Program-made: the position numbers and the translations under genes
NCBI RefSeq assembly: GCF_013041605.1
Contig: NZ_JABEQC010000009.1
Location: forward strand, 182,612-246,611
Reading direction: 5' to 3'
Length of the DNA stretch: 64,000 nt
Origin: Vibrio plantisponsor
GTDB taxonomy: Bacteria; Pseudomonadota; Gammaproteobacteria; Enterobacterales; Vibrionaceae
Shown here: piece by piece, positions 49,110 through 59,940 of the stretch
How positions within the stretch are numbered: position 1 is the first letter of the stretch
How the letters are laid out: every line of letters starts with the position of its first letter
Notes under the pieces: model-generated
The model's input: only the letters and a program-made list of their open reading frames with translations
The model's database searches: none
What the model was told of the DNA's origin: nothing

Positions 49110-50384
49110 TTACATAATCCACTTCCACCAGATGAACAGTGCTAGGAATCCAAACAGGTACACCAGACCCAAGATAGACAGTGCTTTCAGTTTCGGGCCA
49201 ACCGCTAGCTCTTTTGGCAGTACAGTTTTAGTGACTAGGATGTAGTTCAGTAGAGCGAATATTGGTGTCGTCATAAACGCCATGACCATTGCGAAGTCCA
49301 GCATTGGTAGTAACGCTGACGCGTAGAACACAATAATTGCTAACGAAGCTGCAGAAACCACAATCATCCATGTTTGTAGAACTTTCGGGCTTTGCTCTTT
49401 GTCTTCTTTGATCAAGCGTTGTGATTCTGCGATTACACGTGAGTAGCCATCAATAACCGTAATCGTACTACCGAAGATACAGAAGAAAGCGATAACCGCG
49501 ATTAGGTAGCGAGACCATTCACCGATGGTTGACGCGTAGAGACCCACAAGCTGATGCGAGAAACCAATGCCTGATTTTGATAGTTCCACACCAGTACCGT
49601 TCAATACCAATGCACCGAGTGCTAGGAACACAACCGCTAGAATAGCAGTACCGATGTAACCAACGTTGAAGTCAAACAGTGCAGATTGGGCTGTTACTTT
49701 TTGATGGCGGCATTGAGATTTCAGCCATACAGAAGTCAGGCTTGAAATTTCAATTGGTGCTGGCATCCAGCCCATTGTTACCACTAGGAAACCAATCGCA
49801 GCGATCGTCCATGGAGAAGGTGTTTCAGCAGCGACAGCGCTAACCGGCGCAGCGTTTGCCGCTGCAATGACAACAGCCAGCAATGTTGCAATGGTCAGCA
49901 CTGCCATGATCACTTTAGAAAGCGTGTCCAATGCCTTGTAATGACCAGCAAAAAGAATCACTAAGCAGGTGACTAATACAATGCCGCATAACACAGGAAG
50001 CGAAAGATCAAACGGAACGAAGTAGCCAAGTAAACTCGCGCTGAACATCAGAAGCGCCGCTGTGTTTACTACTGCGGAGAATACAGCAAGGATTGTGAAT
50101 ACCCATAGGTAAGGTTTTCCGAGCTTGGCATAACCTTCGACAAGGCTTTCACCTGTGCCCATGGTGTACTGAACACCTGCTTTAAAAAATGGGTATTTAA
50201 ATAAGTTTACCAGCAGAATCAGTATCGCTAATTGCCAGCCATAAATAGCGCCAGCTTTGGTTGATGCAACGAGATGTGAGCCACCAACAGCCGCGGCAGC
50301 CATCATTATCCCTGGCCCTAAAGAGCGTAGTAATTGAGATAAAGATAGCCGTTGTTCTGATGGATATGATACGGCGTTTTCCAT
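49110..50384 (-). CDS. Nramp-related transporter lacking canonical metal motifs
   Basis: A 424-residue membrane protein with about 11 helices and Nramp (SLC11) family similarity: LRSLGPGIMMAAAAVGGSH in TM1, AGAIYGWQLAILILLVNLFKYP in TM2, and a central VVTMGWMPAPIEISSLTSVW in TM6. In true Mn/Fe Nramps TM1 carries DPGN and TM6 carries MPH; here these positions read AVGGSH and MPAP, so transition-metal transport is doubtful. The substrate is unknown. The N-terminal cytoplasmic stretch is 20 residues. It is a single gene, convergent with rapA. Confidence 0.85.
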   Translation of the reverse strand: MENAVSYPSEQRLSLSQLLRSLGPGIMMAAAAVGGSHLVASTKAGAIYGWQLAILILLVNLFKYPFFKAGVQYTMGTGESLVEGYAKLGKPYLWVFTILAVFSAVVNTAALLMFSASLLGYFVPFDLSLPVLCGIVLVTCLVILFAGHYKALDTLSKVIMAVLTIATLLAVVIAAANAAPVSAVAAETPSPWTIAAIGFLVVTMGWMPAPIEISSLTSVWLKSQCRHQKVTAQSALFDFNVGYIGTAILAVVFLALGALVLNGTGVELSKSGIGFSHQLVGLYASTIGEWSRYLIAVIAFFCIFGSTITVIDGYSRVIAESQRLIKEDKEQSPKVLQTWMIVVSAASLAIIVFYASALLPMLDFAMVMAFMTTPIFALLNYILVTKTVLPKELAVGPKLKALSILGLVYLFGFLALFIWWKWIM

Positions 50385-50593
50385 TCTTGTTATTCCTTAG
50401 AATTATGATGTTGTGTTCAATATATTTTTATAGCCCGCCAGTTGAACTGGTCAGGATGACTTTAATGTCAATACTACACATCAATATCACAGCTGCTTTT
50501 TGTGTCAATTTATATTTACAAACCATTAGCATATTTTTTCGTATTCCGTATGGTTGAAACATTTGGTGTGCAAATAGTTACGCCATTTTGCAG

Positions 50594-50622
50594 CTAACAG
50601 TGGGCTGTTTAGCTGTTATAAT
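50594..50622 (+). promoter_or_regulatory. rluA: putative rluA promoter
   Basis: A perfect TATAAT (50617-50622) lies 17 bases after CTAACA (50594-50599), followed by GCGGCG. The spacer carries an imperfect inverted repeat GCTAACAG / CTGTTTAGC (50593-50613) that could be an operator or a chance hairpin. The ATG is about 30 bases further on. Confidence 0.5.
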
Positions 50623-50652
50623 GCGGCGATTTTTTTATTTGAGATGACTTTC

Positions 50653-51390
50653 ATGGCGATGACTGAATACCACCCACCAACGGATCCGTGGATTGATGTG
50701 GTATATGAGGATGACTACATTATTGCGGTTAATAAACCGTCTGGATTGCTGTCTGTTCCGGGGAGACTGGAAGAGCACTATGACAGCATGTGGAGTCGCC
50801 TCGTTGAACAATACCCAGACGTGAAAGTCGTGCATCGTTTAGATATGTCGACATCCGGTTTGATGCTGTTTGGCAAAAACACCTATATGGAATCGGCATT
50901 GAAAAAGCAGTTCCAATATCGCCTGACGCATAAAATCTATTACGCCCGCGTGTGGGGTATTGTTGAGCAGGACGAAGGCATGATTGACCTTCCATTGATT
51001 TGCGACTGGCCAAATCGTCCTAAACAGATGGTTTGCTTTGAAAACGGTAAACCGTCACAAACTATGTTCCATGTGGTTAAGCGTGAAGAAAAAACCACAG
51101 TTGTGCGTTTGCTTCCTATCACTGGTCGTTCTCATCAATTGCGCGTTCATATGATGGCATTAGGCCACCCTATTGTTGGCGACGAGTTTTATGCGCCTCA
51201 AGAAGCCATTGATTATACCGACCGCTTGGAGCTACACGCTGCTGAGTTGAGTTTCTATCACCCTCGCAGCCACTGGCTACGAAGTATTTTTGTACCTTGT
51301 GATTTTTATCCCGAAGCACAGGAAGAAATTTTGCAGCACTTCGATCCTGAGAGAAAATTGCCGGATTATAAAACGCTACCTAAAACTTAA
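50653..51390 (+). CDS. rluA: dual-specificity 23S rRNA/tRNA pseudouridine synthase RluA
   Basis: Isomerises uridine 746 of 23S rRNA and U32 of several tRNAs in E. coli. With ATG at 50653 (MAMTEYHPPTDPW) it has 245 residues and aligns from residue 1 with E. coli RluA. The catalytic motif HRLDMSTSGLML holds the active Asp; DLPLICDWPNRPKQ and ITGRSHQLRVHMMALGHPI are family marks. An ATG nine bases earlier is possible but lacks a ribosome site. Confidence 0.95.
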   Translation: MAMTEYHPPTDPWIDVVYEDDYIIAVNKPSGLLSVPGRLEEHYDSMWSRLVEQYPDVKVVHRLDMSTSGLMLFGKNTYMESALKKQFQYRLTHKIYYARVWGIVEQDEGMIDLPLICDWPNRPKQMVCFENGKPSQTMFHVVKREEKTTVVRLLPITGRSHQLRVHMMALGHPIVGDEFYAPQEAIDYTDRLELHAAELSFYHPRSHWLRSIFVPCDFYPEAQEEILQHFDPERKLPDYKTLPKT

Positions 51391-51472
51391 ATCTAGGTAG
51401 CTACCCTAACTCGTTGGTCTTGCAGGCTAGATCGCTGCAAGTTCAACGAGAAAGGGTAATAAAGGAGAAACT

Positions 51473-52435
51473 ATGTCAGCCCCAAAAATTGTCTTCCTAG
51501 ATCGTGCAACCATTCCCAAGCATATCGAGTTACCTCGCCTTACCGTAGAACATGAGTGGCAAGAATACGACTTTACCAGCCCAGAACAGGTATTTGAGCG
51601 CATTTACAACGCAGATATCGTCATAACTAACAAAGTCGTCCTCACTGGTGATGTATTGGCGCAGCTACCAAATCTTAAGCTGATTGCGGTTTCAGCCACT
51701 GGTGTGAATAACGTAGATATTGAGTATTGCCGAGCCAACAGCATCGCGGTTAGTAATGTTCAAGGGTATGCCACTCGTTCTGTACCAGAGCATGTTATTG
51801 GAATGATGTTTGCCCTTCGCCGTAATCTGATGGGCTATCACCATGATATCGCTGCTGGAGAATGGCAGCGTAATAAGCAGTTCTGTTTCTTCACCCATCC
51901 TATTGGTGATATCGCGGGCTCAACAATGGGCATTATTGGCGGTGGAGCCTTAGGTAAGGCAACGGCTGAGCTGGCGAAAGCGCTAGGTATGAATGTTGTT
52001 TACGCTGAACGTAAAGGGGCTTCTGATTGCCGCGAAGGATACCTGTCATTTGAAAAAGTATTGCAGCAGTCAGATGTGATTTCGCTGCATTGCCCTCTGA
52101 GCGAAGCCACTCGAAATACTATTTCGCAGCAAGAGTTTGCCCAGATGAAGCCTAATGCGATTCTGATTAACACCGGTCGCGGTGGATTGGTTGATGAACT
52201 CGCGTTGGTGGATGCGCTGAAGAAGCGTCAAATTGCAGGGGCAGGTGTGGACGTATTTACTCAAGAGCCGGCTGATATTGATAATCCGCTGTTAGCAAAT
52301 ATGGATCTGCCAAACTTACTACTGACACCTCATGTCGCGTGGGGCAGTGATTCTGCCATCAGTCAGTTAGCAAAGATTCTGATGAATAACATTGAAGCAT
52401 TCGTTGCAGGAACAGAGCAAAACCGAGTGGTTTAG
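51473..52435 (+). CDS. D-2-hydroxyacid dehydrogenase (glycerate dehydrogenase-like)
   Basis: NAD-dependent dehydrogenase of 320 residues. The Rossmann motif GIIGGGALGKATAELAKALG lies near 150-170. The catalytic triad is recognisable as Arg in NTGRGGLVDE, Glu in FTQEPADIDNPL and His in LTPHVAW. Sequence is nearest to hydroxypyruvate/glycerate dehydrogenases, but substrate cannot be fixed from sequence. RBS AAAGGAGAAACT precedes ATG. It follows rluA by 82 bases and ends at the terminator shared with valS. Confidence 0.9.
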   Translation: MSAPKIVFLDRATIPKHIELPRLTVEHEWQEYDFTSPEQVFERIYNADIVITNKVVLTGDVLAQLPNLKLIAVSATGVNNVDIEYCRANSIAVSNVQGYATRSVPEHVIGMMFALRRNLMGYHHDIAAGEWQRNKQFCFFTHPIGDIAGSTMGIIGGGALGKATAELAKALGMNVVYAERKGASDCREGYLSFEKVLQQSDVISLHCPLSEATRNTISQQEFAQMKPNAILINTGRGGLVDELALVDALKKRQIAGAGVDVFTQEPADIDNPLLANMDLPNLLLTPHVAWGSDSAISQLAKILMNNIEAFVAGTEQNRVV

Positions 52436-52470
52436 AATTAATACGAGTGGCTTAGAGCTAATAGATAAAC

Positions 52471-52494
52471 AAAAGGCAGCCTAGGCTGCCTTTT
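52471..52494. terminator. bidirectional terminator between the dehydrogenase gene and valS
   Basis: Perfect palindrome AAAAGGCAGC-CTAG-GCTGCCTTTT with a T run, between convergent genes. Confidence 0.93.
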
Positions 52495-52515
52495 TAGTTT
52501 GGTTGTTAGCTTAGA

Positions 52516-55377
52516 TTAAAGTGCAGCAATAGTTGCTTTCTGCTCTTCTAGCTTCGCTAGAGTATCTTTGTAACCTTCAAGCTTTTCACGCTCTTTCGCA
52601 ATAACTTGCTCAGGTGCTTTAGCAACGAAACCTTCGTTACCTAGCTTACCTTCGATGCGTTTGATTTCGCCTTCGGTTTTCGCCACTTCTTTCGCTAGAC
52701 GAGCCAATTCTGCATCTTTATCGATTAGACCAGCCATTGGGATCATCAGCTCAGATTTCGCTACCAGTGCCGTTGCACATGCAGGTGTGGTTTCACCCGC
52801 TGCAAGCACGCGAACGCTTTCCAGTTTCGCTAGAGAAACCAGTACTTGTTTGTTCGCGTCAAGACGCGCAGCATCTTGCTCGTTGGCAACTTTCAACATC
52901 ACTTCAAGCGGTTTACCTGGGTTGATGTCGTACTCTGCACGTAGGTTACGAATCGCAGTAATAAAGGTTTTCACCCATTCGATGTCATCTAGCGCTTCTT
53001 GGTTGAAGTTCGCAGCATCGTACTGAGGTAGAGCCTGTAGCATGATAGTGTCGCCTTCAACACCGTCTACTAGCGGCTTGATGCTTTGCCAGATAGTTTC
53101 AGTGATGTATGGCAATACTGGATGAGCCAGACGCAGAGTTTTCTCAAGTACTGTGATTAGCGTGCGACGTGTTGCGCGTTGCTGCGCTTCGGTGCCTTTC
53201 CACAATACTGGTTTAGTCAGCTCTAGGTACCAGTCACAGAATTGGTTCCAGATGAATTCGTACAGCGTGTTTGCTGCCATATCCAGACGGTAGTTGTCGA
53301 TGTGCTCGTTGAACGCTTTTGCTGCTAGTTCAAATTGAGACTCGATCCACTTATCCGCTAGAGAGTATTCAAGCTCTGCACCTGCTGCGAAACCACAATC
53401 TTGCTCTTCTGTATTCATCATTACGTAACGGCTTGCGTTCCATAGTTTGTTACAGAAGTTGCGGTAACCTTCAAGACGCTTCATATCCCAGTTGATATCG
53501 CGACCTGTTGAAGCCATTGCTGCTAGAGTAAAGCGTAGTGCGTCAGTACCGTATGGTTCGATACCGTTTTCGAATGTTTTGCGTGTGTTTTTCTCGATCT
53601 TCGCAGCAAGTTGCGGTTGCATCATGTTACCAGTACGCTTAGTTACTAGTGACTCAAGATCAATACCATCGATCATATCGATAGGATCCAGCACGTTACC
53701 TTTCGATTTCGACATCTTGTCGCCGTTTTCGTCACGAATTAGGCCAGTAACGTAAACTGTCTTAAATGGTACTTGTGGTTTGCCGTCTTCATCTTTGATG
53801 AAGTGCATAGTCATCATGATCATACGAGCAACCCAGAAGAAGATGATGTCAAAACCTGTCACCAATACTTCTGATGGGTGGAATACTTTCAGTGCGTCAG
53901 TTTTCTCTGGCCAGCCAAGAGTGCCGAACGTCCAAAGCGCAGAAGAGAACCAAGTGTCCAGAACGTCTTCGTCTTGGTTTAGTGCAACATCCGCTGGGAT
54001 ATTGTTGTCTGCACGAACTTCTTCTTCAGTACGACCTACGTATACGTTGCCTTCAGCGTCATACCAAGCTGGGATGCGGTGACCCCACCATAGTTGGCGA
54101 GAGATACACCAGTCTTGAATATCACGCATCCAAGAGAAGTACATGTTTTCGTATTGCTTAGGTACGAACTGAATGTCGCCGTTTTCAACCGCTTCAACAG
54201 CTGGCTTGGCAAGAATACCTGCGCGCACGTACCATTGGTCAGTTAGCATTGGTTCGATAACTACACCACCACGGTCACCGTAAGGAACGGTTAGATCGTG
54301 ATCTTTAATTTCGTCTAGTAAGCCAAGCTCTTCAAATTCAGCAACGATAGCTTTACGTGCAGCAAAACGCTCCATACCTTGGTATTTAGCTGGAAGTTCA
54401 GTGCTGTATGCTTCGCTCGCTTCACCGTTTGAGTTGAATACTTCCGCAGCATTACGCACGTTAGCATCAAAAGTGAAGATGTTGATCATTGGTAGCTGGT
54501 GGCGCTTACCGACTTCATAGTCGTTGAAGTCGTGCGCAGGTGTGATTTTCACACAACCCGTACCTTTTTCCATATCGGCGTGCTCGTCACCCACGATAGG
54601 GATGCGACGACCAACGATAGGAAGGATAATTTCTTTACCGATAAGATCTTTGTAACGAGGATCTTCTGGGTTTACCGCAACACCCGTATCACCAAGCATG
54701 GTTTCTGGACGAGTGGTTGCAACAACAATGTAGTCTTTACCGTCAGCAGTCTTAACACCATCAGCTAGAGGGTAGCGGAAGTGCCACATGTTGCCTTTAA
54801 CGTCTTTGTTTTCAACTTCAAGATCAGAAATTGCTGTGTGCAGCTTTGGATCCCAGTTAACCAGACGTTTACCACGATAGATAAGATCATCTTTGTATAG
54901 ACGAACGAACACTTCCTGAACCGCTTTGTAGAAGCCGTCATCCATAGTGAAACGTTCACGATCCCAGTCAACCGATGCACCTAAGCGACGAAGCTGCTTA
55001 GTGATGGTGCCACCAGACTCGTTTTTCCATTCCCAAATTTTATCGATGAATGCATCACGGCCGTAATCGTGCTTAGTTTTGCCTTCTTCTGCAGCGATCT
55101 TACGCTCAACAACCATTTGAGTTGCGATACCGGCGTGGTCTGTACCCACTTGCCAAAGGGTGTTTTTGCCCTTCATGCGCTGGCAACGAATCAAGGTATC
55201 CATAATGGTATCTTGGAATGCGTGACCCATGTGAAGGCTACCAGTGACGTTCGGTGGCGGGATCATGATGCTGTATGCGTCTTTTGATGTGTCACCGTGA
55301 GGCTTAAAGTAGCCTTTTTCTTCCCAAGTCTTATACAGATCTTGTTCGATTGATGTTGGGTTGTATGTCTTTTCCAT
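52516..55377 (-). CDS. valS: valyl-tRNA synthetase
   Basis: Class I aminoacyl-tRNA synthetase of 953 residues charging tRNA-Val. The HIGH-type motif is HMGH at 49-52 (after PPPNVTGSL), the KMSKS loop DKMSKSKGN lies near residue 555, and a large editing domain lies between. The anticodon-binding region and the C-terminal coiled coil (about the last 65 residues, [20 protein letters not shown]) are complete. It follows holC by 114 bases, the usual pepA-holC-valS order. Confidence 0.98.
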   Translation of the reverse strand: MEKTYNPTSIEQDLYKTWEEKGYFKPHGDTSKDAYSIMIPPPNVTGSLHMGHAFQDTIMDTLIRCQRMKGKNTLWQVGTDHAGIATQMVVERKIAAEEGKTKHDYGRDAFIDKIWEWKNESGGTITKQLRRLGASVDWDRERFTMDDGFYKAVQEVFVRLYKDDLIYRGKRLVNWDPKLHTAISDLEVENKDVKGNMWHFRYPLADGVKTADGKDYIVVATTRPETMLGDTGVAVNPEDPRYKDLIGKEIILPIVGRRIPIVGDEHADMEKGTGCVKITPAHDFNDYEVGKRHQLPMINIFTFDANVRNAAEVFNSNGEASEAYSTELPAKYQGMERFAARKAIVAEFEELGLLDEIKDHDLTVPYGDRGGVVIEPMLTDQWYVRAGILAKPAVEAVENGDIQFVPKQYENMYFSWMRDIQDWCISRQLWWGHRIPAWYDAEGNVYVGRTEEEVRADNNIPADVALNQDEDVLDTWFSSALWTFGTLGWPEKTDALKVFHPSEVLVTGFDIIFFWVARMIMMTMHFIKDEDGKPQVPFKTVYVTGLIRDENGDKMSKSKGNVLDPIDMIDGIDLESLVTKRTGNMMQPQLAAKIEKNTRKTFENGIEPYGTDALRFTLAAMASTGRDINWDMKRLEGYRNFCNKLWNASRYVMMNTEEQDCGFAAGAELEYSLADKWIESQFELAAKAFNEHIDNYRLDMAANTLYEFIWNQFCDWYLELTKPVLWKGTEAQQRATRRTLITVLEKTLRLAHPVLPYITETIWQSIKPLVDGVEGDTIMLQALPQYDAANFNQEALDDIEWVKTFITAIRNLRAEYDINPGKPLEVMLKVANEQDAARLDANKQVLVSLAKLESVRVLAAGETTPACATALVAKSELMIPMAGLIDKDAELARLAKEVAKTEGEIKRIEGKLGNEGFVAKAPEQVIAKEREKLEGYKDTLAKLEEQKATIAAL

Positions 55378-55491
55378 AGTGCTCTTAAATGGATACTTTG
55401 ATGGTTAATTTAAGTCTATCGCTATAAGTGAGTTCTCTTTTTCAAGAGAGCTTAACTATAAGGATGAACATGTATTCTTATCCAGTTGGTG

Positions 55492-55941
55492 TTACGGATA
55501 CTGGATTTCAATTGTCTGCAACTGATAACCGGCTTGGCGGTACATTTTGTAACGTTCACGCGCCAATTGTTTTGCTTTTTCTTCGCAGGGGACGAAGTCT
55601 ACCACCTCTGTGAAGGCGTTCGCAAAGGTTGTATGATTATCGGCCAAATTTATTACCAGTTGGCGATTCCAAGAAGGTTTCACGCCTACATGCCCAATTT
55701 CAATATGAGTGCCGTATTTCGGACCTTCTCCCACTAGATTATGCGCAACAAAATCATTCGCTTCCACTTGCCAAAGGCATTCCGCAATTCTTTCAGCATG
55801 CGCTTTATCGCCACATTGTAGGTACACTTTTGCGCCTTGACGGGAAAAGTGCTGGCAGAGATAAACCACGTAATCATTGAACCCTTGTACAGAGTTTTGT
55901 GAGCTATCTTCTTTGACGATGTAGAACGTTGCTGTAGACAT
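55492..55941 (-). CDS. holC: DNA polymerase III chi subunit
   Basis: A 149-residue chi subunit that links the clamp loader (through psi) to single-strand binding protein. Family features are ATFYIV near the N terminus, LCQHFSRQGAKVYLQCGDKAHAE, and NDFVAHNLVGEGP with the SSB-contact region; the C-terminal ARERYKMYRQAGYQLQ is typical. It lies between pepA and valS; a terminator at 55972-55995 separates it from pepA, so it probably has its own promoter. Confidence 0.95.
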   Translation of the reverse strand: MSTATFYIVKEDSSQNSVQGFNDYVVYLCQHFSRQGAKVYLQCGDKAHAERIAECLWQVEANDFVAHNLVGEGPKYGTHIEIGHVGVKPSWNRQLVINLADNHTTFANAFTEVVDFVPCEEKAKQLARERYKMYRQAGYQLQTIEIQYP

Positions 55942-55971
55942 AGTGTTTCTGTGTATAGAACCGTATTACTA

Positions 55972-55995
55972 AAAAAGGGCCTTACGGCCCTTTTT
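55972..55995 (-). terminator. rho-independent terminator after pepA
   Basis: Ten-base arms AAAAAGGGCC / GGCCCTTTTT around TTAC, 12 bases beyond the pepA stop and about 30 bases before the holC start, on the minus strand. Confidence 0.9.
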
Positions 55996-56006
55996 ATCAA
56001 TGAGGA

Positions 56007-57515
56007 TTATTCCTCGGTCTCTTGGCCACTGCGGTTTAGCAAGAATTGGACAAGCATTGAGACCGGACGTCCCGTTGAACCTTTCGCTGCACCAGATTTC
56101 CAAGCGGTACCTGCGATATCTAGGTGCGCCCAGTTATATTTCTTAGCGAATTTAGACAGGAAACAACCCGCGGTAATTGCGCCACCAGGACGACCACCGA
56201 TGTTAGCCATATCAGCAAATGGGCTCTTTAGCTGTTCATGGTATTCGTCAGCCATTGGTAGACGCCATGCACGGTCACTTGCTTGCTCAGAAGCATTCAC
56301 AAGTTCATGAGCTAGAGGGTTGTGGTTTGATACCACGCCACTGATGTGGTGACCCAAGGCAATAACACATGCACCAGTTAGGGTTGCTACGTCAACAACA
56401 CAGTCAGGTTCGAAGCGCTCAACATAAGTCAGTGCATCACAAAGAACCAAACGGCCTTCAGCATCTGTGTTCAGTACTTCAACGGTTTGACCCGACATAG
56501 TCGTTAAGATGTCACCAGGACGGTAAGCATTGCTACCCGGCATGTTTTCACAGCCAGCCAGTACACCGATAACGTTTAGCGGTAGGTTCAGTTTTGCCAA
56601 TGCTTTCATTGTGCCAAATACCGAAGCTGCGCCACACATGTCGTACTTCATCTCATCCATGCCTTCGCCTGGTTTAAGAGAAATACCGCCTGAATCGAAA
56701 GTCAGACCTTTACCCACAAGAACGATCGGTTTTGCTTCTGAGTCAGGGTTACCCTTGTACTCAATGATGGACATCATGGATTCGTTTTTAGAACCACGAC
56801 CAACCGCGAGGTATGAACTCATACCCAGTTTTTCCATCTCTTCTTCACCGATGATTTTAGTCGTTACGGTTTCGTAATCATCAGCAAGACGACGTGCTTG
56901 AGAAGCTAAGTAAGCTGGGTTTGCTACGTTTGGTGGCATGTTACCCAAGTCTTTACAAGCTTTCACACCCGATGAAATAGCCAAACCGTGAGAAATTGCG
57001 CGCTCACCTAGGCTTAATTCACGACGAGTTGGTACGTTAAATACCAATTTACGCAGTGGACGGCGAGTTTCAGGTTTGATTGTTTTGAACTGATCGAAGG
57101 TGTATAGACCGTCTTTGGTTGCTTCTACAGCTTGACGAACTTTCCAGTAAGTATCGCGACCTTTTACGTGTAACTCAGTCAAAAAGCACACCGCTTCCAT
57201 TGAACCTGTTTCGTTCAAAGTACTGATGGTTTTTTGGATGATTTCTTTGTATTGTCGCTCACCTAGTTCGCGCTCTTTACCGCAACCAACTAGTAATACG
57301 CGCTCAGAAAGAACACCTGGTACTTGATGCAGAAGAAGCATCTGACCTGGTTTACCTTCTAGGTCACCACGACGAAGTAGTGAACTAATATAGCCGTCGC
57401 TGATTTTATCGAGCTGTTCTGCGACTGGAGAAAGGCGACGTGGTTCGAATACCCCAACAACAATACATGCACTGCGTTGTTTTTCAGGGCTACCACTTTT
57501 AACACTGAACTCCAT
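56007..57515 (-). CDS. pepA: leucyl aminopeptidase PepA
   Basis: Hexameric M17 aminopeptidase of 502 residues; in enterics it also binds DNA in Xer recombination and carAB control. The two-metal site is formed by [16 protein letters not shown] and [16 protein letters not shown] (signature NTDAEGRL). ATG at 57515 ([15 protein letters not shown]) has TAGGAG upstream and gives the family length; the open frame 17 codons further lacks support. It is divergent from lptF. Confidence 0.97.
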   Translation of the reverse strand: MEFSVKSGSPEKQRSACIVVGVFEPRRLSPVAEQLDKISDGYISSLLRRGDLEGKPGQMLLLHQVPGVLSERVLLVGCGKERELGERQYKEIIQKTISTLNETGSMEAVCFLTELHVKGRDTYWKVRQAVEATKDGLYTFDQFKTIKPETRRPLRKLVFNVPTRRELSLGERAISHGLAISSGVKACKDLGNMPPNVANPAYLASQARRLADDYETVTTKIIGEEEMEKLGMSSYLAVGRGSKNESMMSIIEYKGNPDSEAKPIVLVGKGLTFDSGGISLKPGEGMDEMKYDMCGAASVFGTMKALAKLNLPLNVIGVLAGCENMPGSNAYRPGDILTTMSGQTVEVLNTDAEGRLVLCDALTYVERFEPDCVVDVATLTGACVIALGHHISGVVSNHNPLAHELVNASEQASDRAWRLPMADEYHEQLKSPFADMANIGGRPGGAITAGCFLSKFAKKYNWAHLDIAGTAWKSGAAKGSTGRPVSMLVQFLLNRSGQETEE

Positions 57516-57706
57516 GCGTACTCCTACATCTTGAAGACAAATAGAACTAAATGTTAGATAATGCATCTACACTTGTTGAATCCTTATCAGGATTACATCT
57601 TTGTTAAGTGTACTAACAGTTAGTCAAAAATTAAAAAAATAAAAGATTCAACGAGAAATTATAGTGATTCCATCAAAAAAACAAGTTTTGTATAGGTAAT
57701 TTCAGC

Positions 57707-58810
57707 GTGATTATTGTTAGATATTTGATCCGCGAGACACTAAAGAGCCAATTTGCGATATTTTTCGTACTTTTTTTAGTGTTTTTAAGCCAAAAGTTTA
57801 TTCGCGTTTTGGCTGATGCTTCCGACGGTGAAATTCCAGCTCGAATGATTTTATCCATTGTTGGTCTAAACATGCCTGCAATGGGTTTATTAATGCTGCC
57901 TTTGAGTCTCTATATCGGGATTCTGCTTACTTTTGGCCGTTTATACGCTGAAAGTGAAATTACAGTCATGAATGCTACGGGTATCGGGAATAAATTCTTG
58001 GTGCGCGCAGCCTTGTATCTTGCTGTTATTACCGCAAGTGTGGCGGCTTTTAACTCGATGTGGTTGTCTCCTTGGAGCCAAGACAAAGAAGCCCATTTGA
58101 TGGAGCAACTTGCTTCAGAAAATAGCGTCGATTTATTGCAAAAAGGACAGTTTCAACGTTCTCCTGACGGTTCTTCAGTAGTTTTCATCGATAATATTGA
58201 AAACCGCAAACTTTCAAATGTGTTTGTCGCACAGCTGGCACCGCGTGAGTCGATTCTTCCAAGCGTGATGTTTTCAAACTATGGAAACGTCAAAGAGTTA
58301 AGCGATGGTCGACAAGTGATCACCATGTATGAAGGGACTCGCTACGAAGGCGTACCAACTCGTGTTGATTATATGGTCACCAAGTTTGATGAATACGAAG
58401 GCTTGATAGGGCAGCGAGCAGTAAAAGAACGTGGTCGTGACTGGGAAGCAATTCCAACGCTAGAGTTGGTGAAGAATTCGAGCAGACAAGCACAAGCTGA
58501 ACTTCAGTGGCGTATCTCTCTGGTTGTCTGTATTCCATTGTTAACTATGTTGGTTGTTCCTTTGTCTGCCGTTAACCCGCGCCAAGGGCGGTTTGCCAAA
58601 ATGGGACCGGCAATATTGATTTATCTCACTTACTTCTTGGCAATCAGTGCGACCAAATCGGCGATTGAAGATGGCAGTATTCCTACCATTGTTGGTATGT
58701 GGCCGATAAATGCAGCTCTGTTAATAGCGGCGATTACGGCCAACTTGATGGACAGTGTTGCAGTGAGAAAATTGAAAGACAAATTCAAACAAAAGAAAAG
58801 GGTAGCTTAG
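57707..58810 (+). CDS. lptF: LPS export ABC transporter permease LptF
   Basis: Inner-membrane permease of 367 residues (YjgP/YjgQ family): three N-terminal helices, a periplasmic jellyroll (about 130-260) and three C-terminal helices. VRYLIRETLKSQ at the start and VPLSAVNPRQGRFAKMGPAI near the third helix pair are diagnostic. The start is GTG (MIIVRYLI) with AGGTAA upstream. It is three bases before lptG and divergent from pepA, as in most gammaproteobacteria. Confidence 0.96.
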   Translation: MIIVRYLIRETLKSQFAIFFVLFLVFLSQKFIRVLADASDGEIPARMILSIVGLNMPAMGLLMLPLSLYIGILLTFGRLYAESEITVMNATGIGNKFLVRAALYLAVITASVAAFNSMWLSPWSQDKEAHLMEQLASENSVDLLQKGQFQRSPDGSSVVFIDNIENRKLSNVFVAQLAPRESILPSVMFSNYGNVKELSDGRQVITMYEGTRYEGVPTRVDYMVTKFDEYEGLIGQRAVKERGRDWEAIPTLELVKNSSRQAQAELQWRISLVVCIPLLTMLVVPLSAVNPRQGRFAKMGPAILIYLTYFLAISATKSAIEDGSIPTIVGMWPINAALLIAAITANLMDSVAVRKLKDKFKQKKRVA

Positions 58811-58813
58811 GTC

Positions 58814-59884
58814 GTGTTTAAGATTTTAGATTGGTATATCGGACGAACAATCATAGCCACGAGCACCTTGGTACTGATTACTTTTGTCGGTTTGTCTGGA
58901 ATTATCAAATACGTTGAACAGCTGCGTAAAGTTGGCGAAGGGACGTATGACTTACTTCAGGCGCTGATTTTCGTCGTGCTTAGTGTGCCTCGTGATATTG
59001 AAATGTTCTTCCCGATGGCTGCGTTACTCGGTGCTTTGATTGGTTTAGGCGCTTTAGCTGCAAGTTCGGAGCTTGTGGTTATGCAAGCGGCGGGTTTCTC
59101 GAAACTGGATATCGGTTTATCAGTGCTTAAGACTGCTGTCCCTCTGATGATCATTATTACTCTTTTAGGGGAGTGGGGAGCTCCACAAGCGCAGAAAATG
59201 GCTCGTGATTTGCGCTCTTTTGCAACGTCAGGTGGACAGATTTTATCTGTTCGCACGGGGGTTTGGGCCAGAGATGCCAACGATTTTATCTTTATCGGTA
59301 AGATCAATGACAACCGACTTTACGCTATGAACATTTGGCGTTTTGATGAGAACAAGCAATTGCGTCAGGTATATAACGCAAAGCAAGTGGACTATATTGG
59401 TGAAAATAACTGGTTAATGAAAGATGTTGTAGTGACAGATATGAATGACGACATCGTAATTTCAAAACATTCATTGCCAGAATACCGCTGGAAAACAGCT
59501 TTAGCACCGGATAAGTTGGCTGTGGTGACGGTAAAACCAGAAGAGTTAGCGTTAAGTGGGCTTTATGATTATGTTCACTACCTTAAAGCATCAGAACAAG
59601 ACTCATCCCGTTATGAGCTGGCGTTCTGGCGTAAGATTTCTCAGCCGTTTTCTATTGCAGTAATGATGCTGATGGCGCTCTCATTTATTTTTGGTCCATT
59701 ACGAAGTGTGACAATGGGGGCTCGAATTTTGTCTGGCGTAATTGCAGGTTTCACCTTCTATATTTCCAGCGAATTCTTTGGACCTCTGAGCTTGGTTTAC
59801 CACATACCGCCTGTGTTTGGCGCTATAGCTCCAAGTTTGGTTTTCTTAACCATTGCTCTGTTGTTGTTAAGAAGAAAACTCTAA
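58814..59884 (+). CDS. lptG: LPS export ABC transporter permease LptG
   Basis: Partner permease of LptF, 356 residues with the same 3 + jellyroll + 3 layout. It begins FKILDWYIGRTIIATS, has the coupling-helix region ASSELVVMQAAGFSKLDI, and ends with a hydrophobic helix and RRKL. The start is GTG, four bases after the lptF stop. With LptB (30899) and LptC it forms the LPS extractor. It ends at the terminator shared with the RDD gene. Confidence 0.96.
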   Translation: MFKILDWYIGRTIIATSTLVLITFVGLSGIIKYVEQLRKVGEGTYDLLQALIFVVLSVPRDIEMFFPMAALLGALIGLGALAASSELVVMQAAGFSKLDIGLSVLKTAVPLMIIITLLGEWGAPQAQKMARDLRSFATSGGQILSVRTGVWARDANDFIFIGKINDNRLYAMNIWRFDENKQLRQVYNAKQVDYIGENNWLMKDVVVTDMNDDIVISKHSLPEYRWKTALAPDKLAVVTVKPEELALSGLYDYVHYLKASEQDSSRYELAFWRKISQPFSIAVMMLMALSFIFGPLRSVTMGARILSGVIAGFTFYISSEFFGPLSLVYHIPPVFGAIAPSLVFLTIALLLLRRKL

Positions 59885-59886
59885 AT

Positions 59887-59915
59887 AAAAAAGGAAGACT
59901 TAGCCTTCCTTTTTT
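59887..59915. terminator. bidirectional terminator between lptG and the RDD gene
   Basis: Eleven-base arms AAAAAAGGAAG / CTTCCTTTTTT with a 7-base loop, between convergent genes. Confidence 0.9.
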
Positions 59916-59940
59916 ATTGTCTGTATATCGTGAATTGGTA

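Noticed and set aside
55430..55457. Hairpin TTCTCTT / AAGAGAG between holC and valS as a terminator or valS attenuator
   Set aside because: No T run follows on the minus strand, and T-box-type control is not expected in this group.
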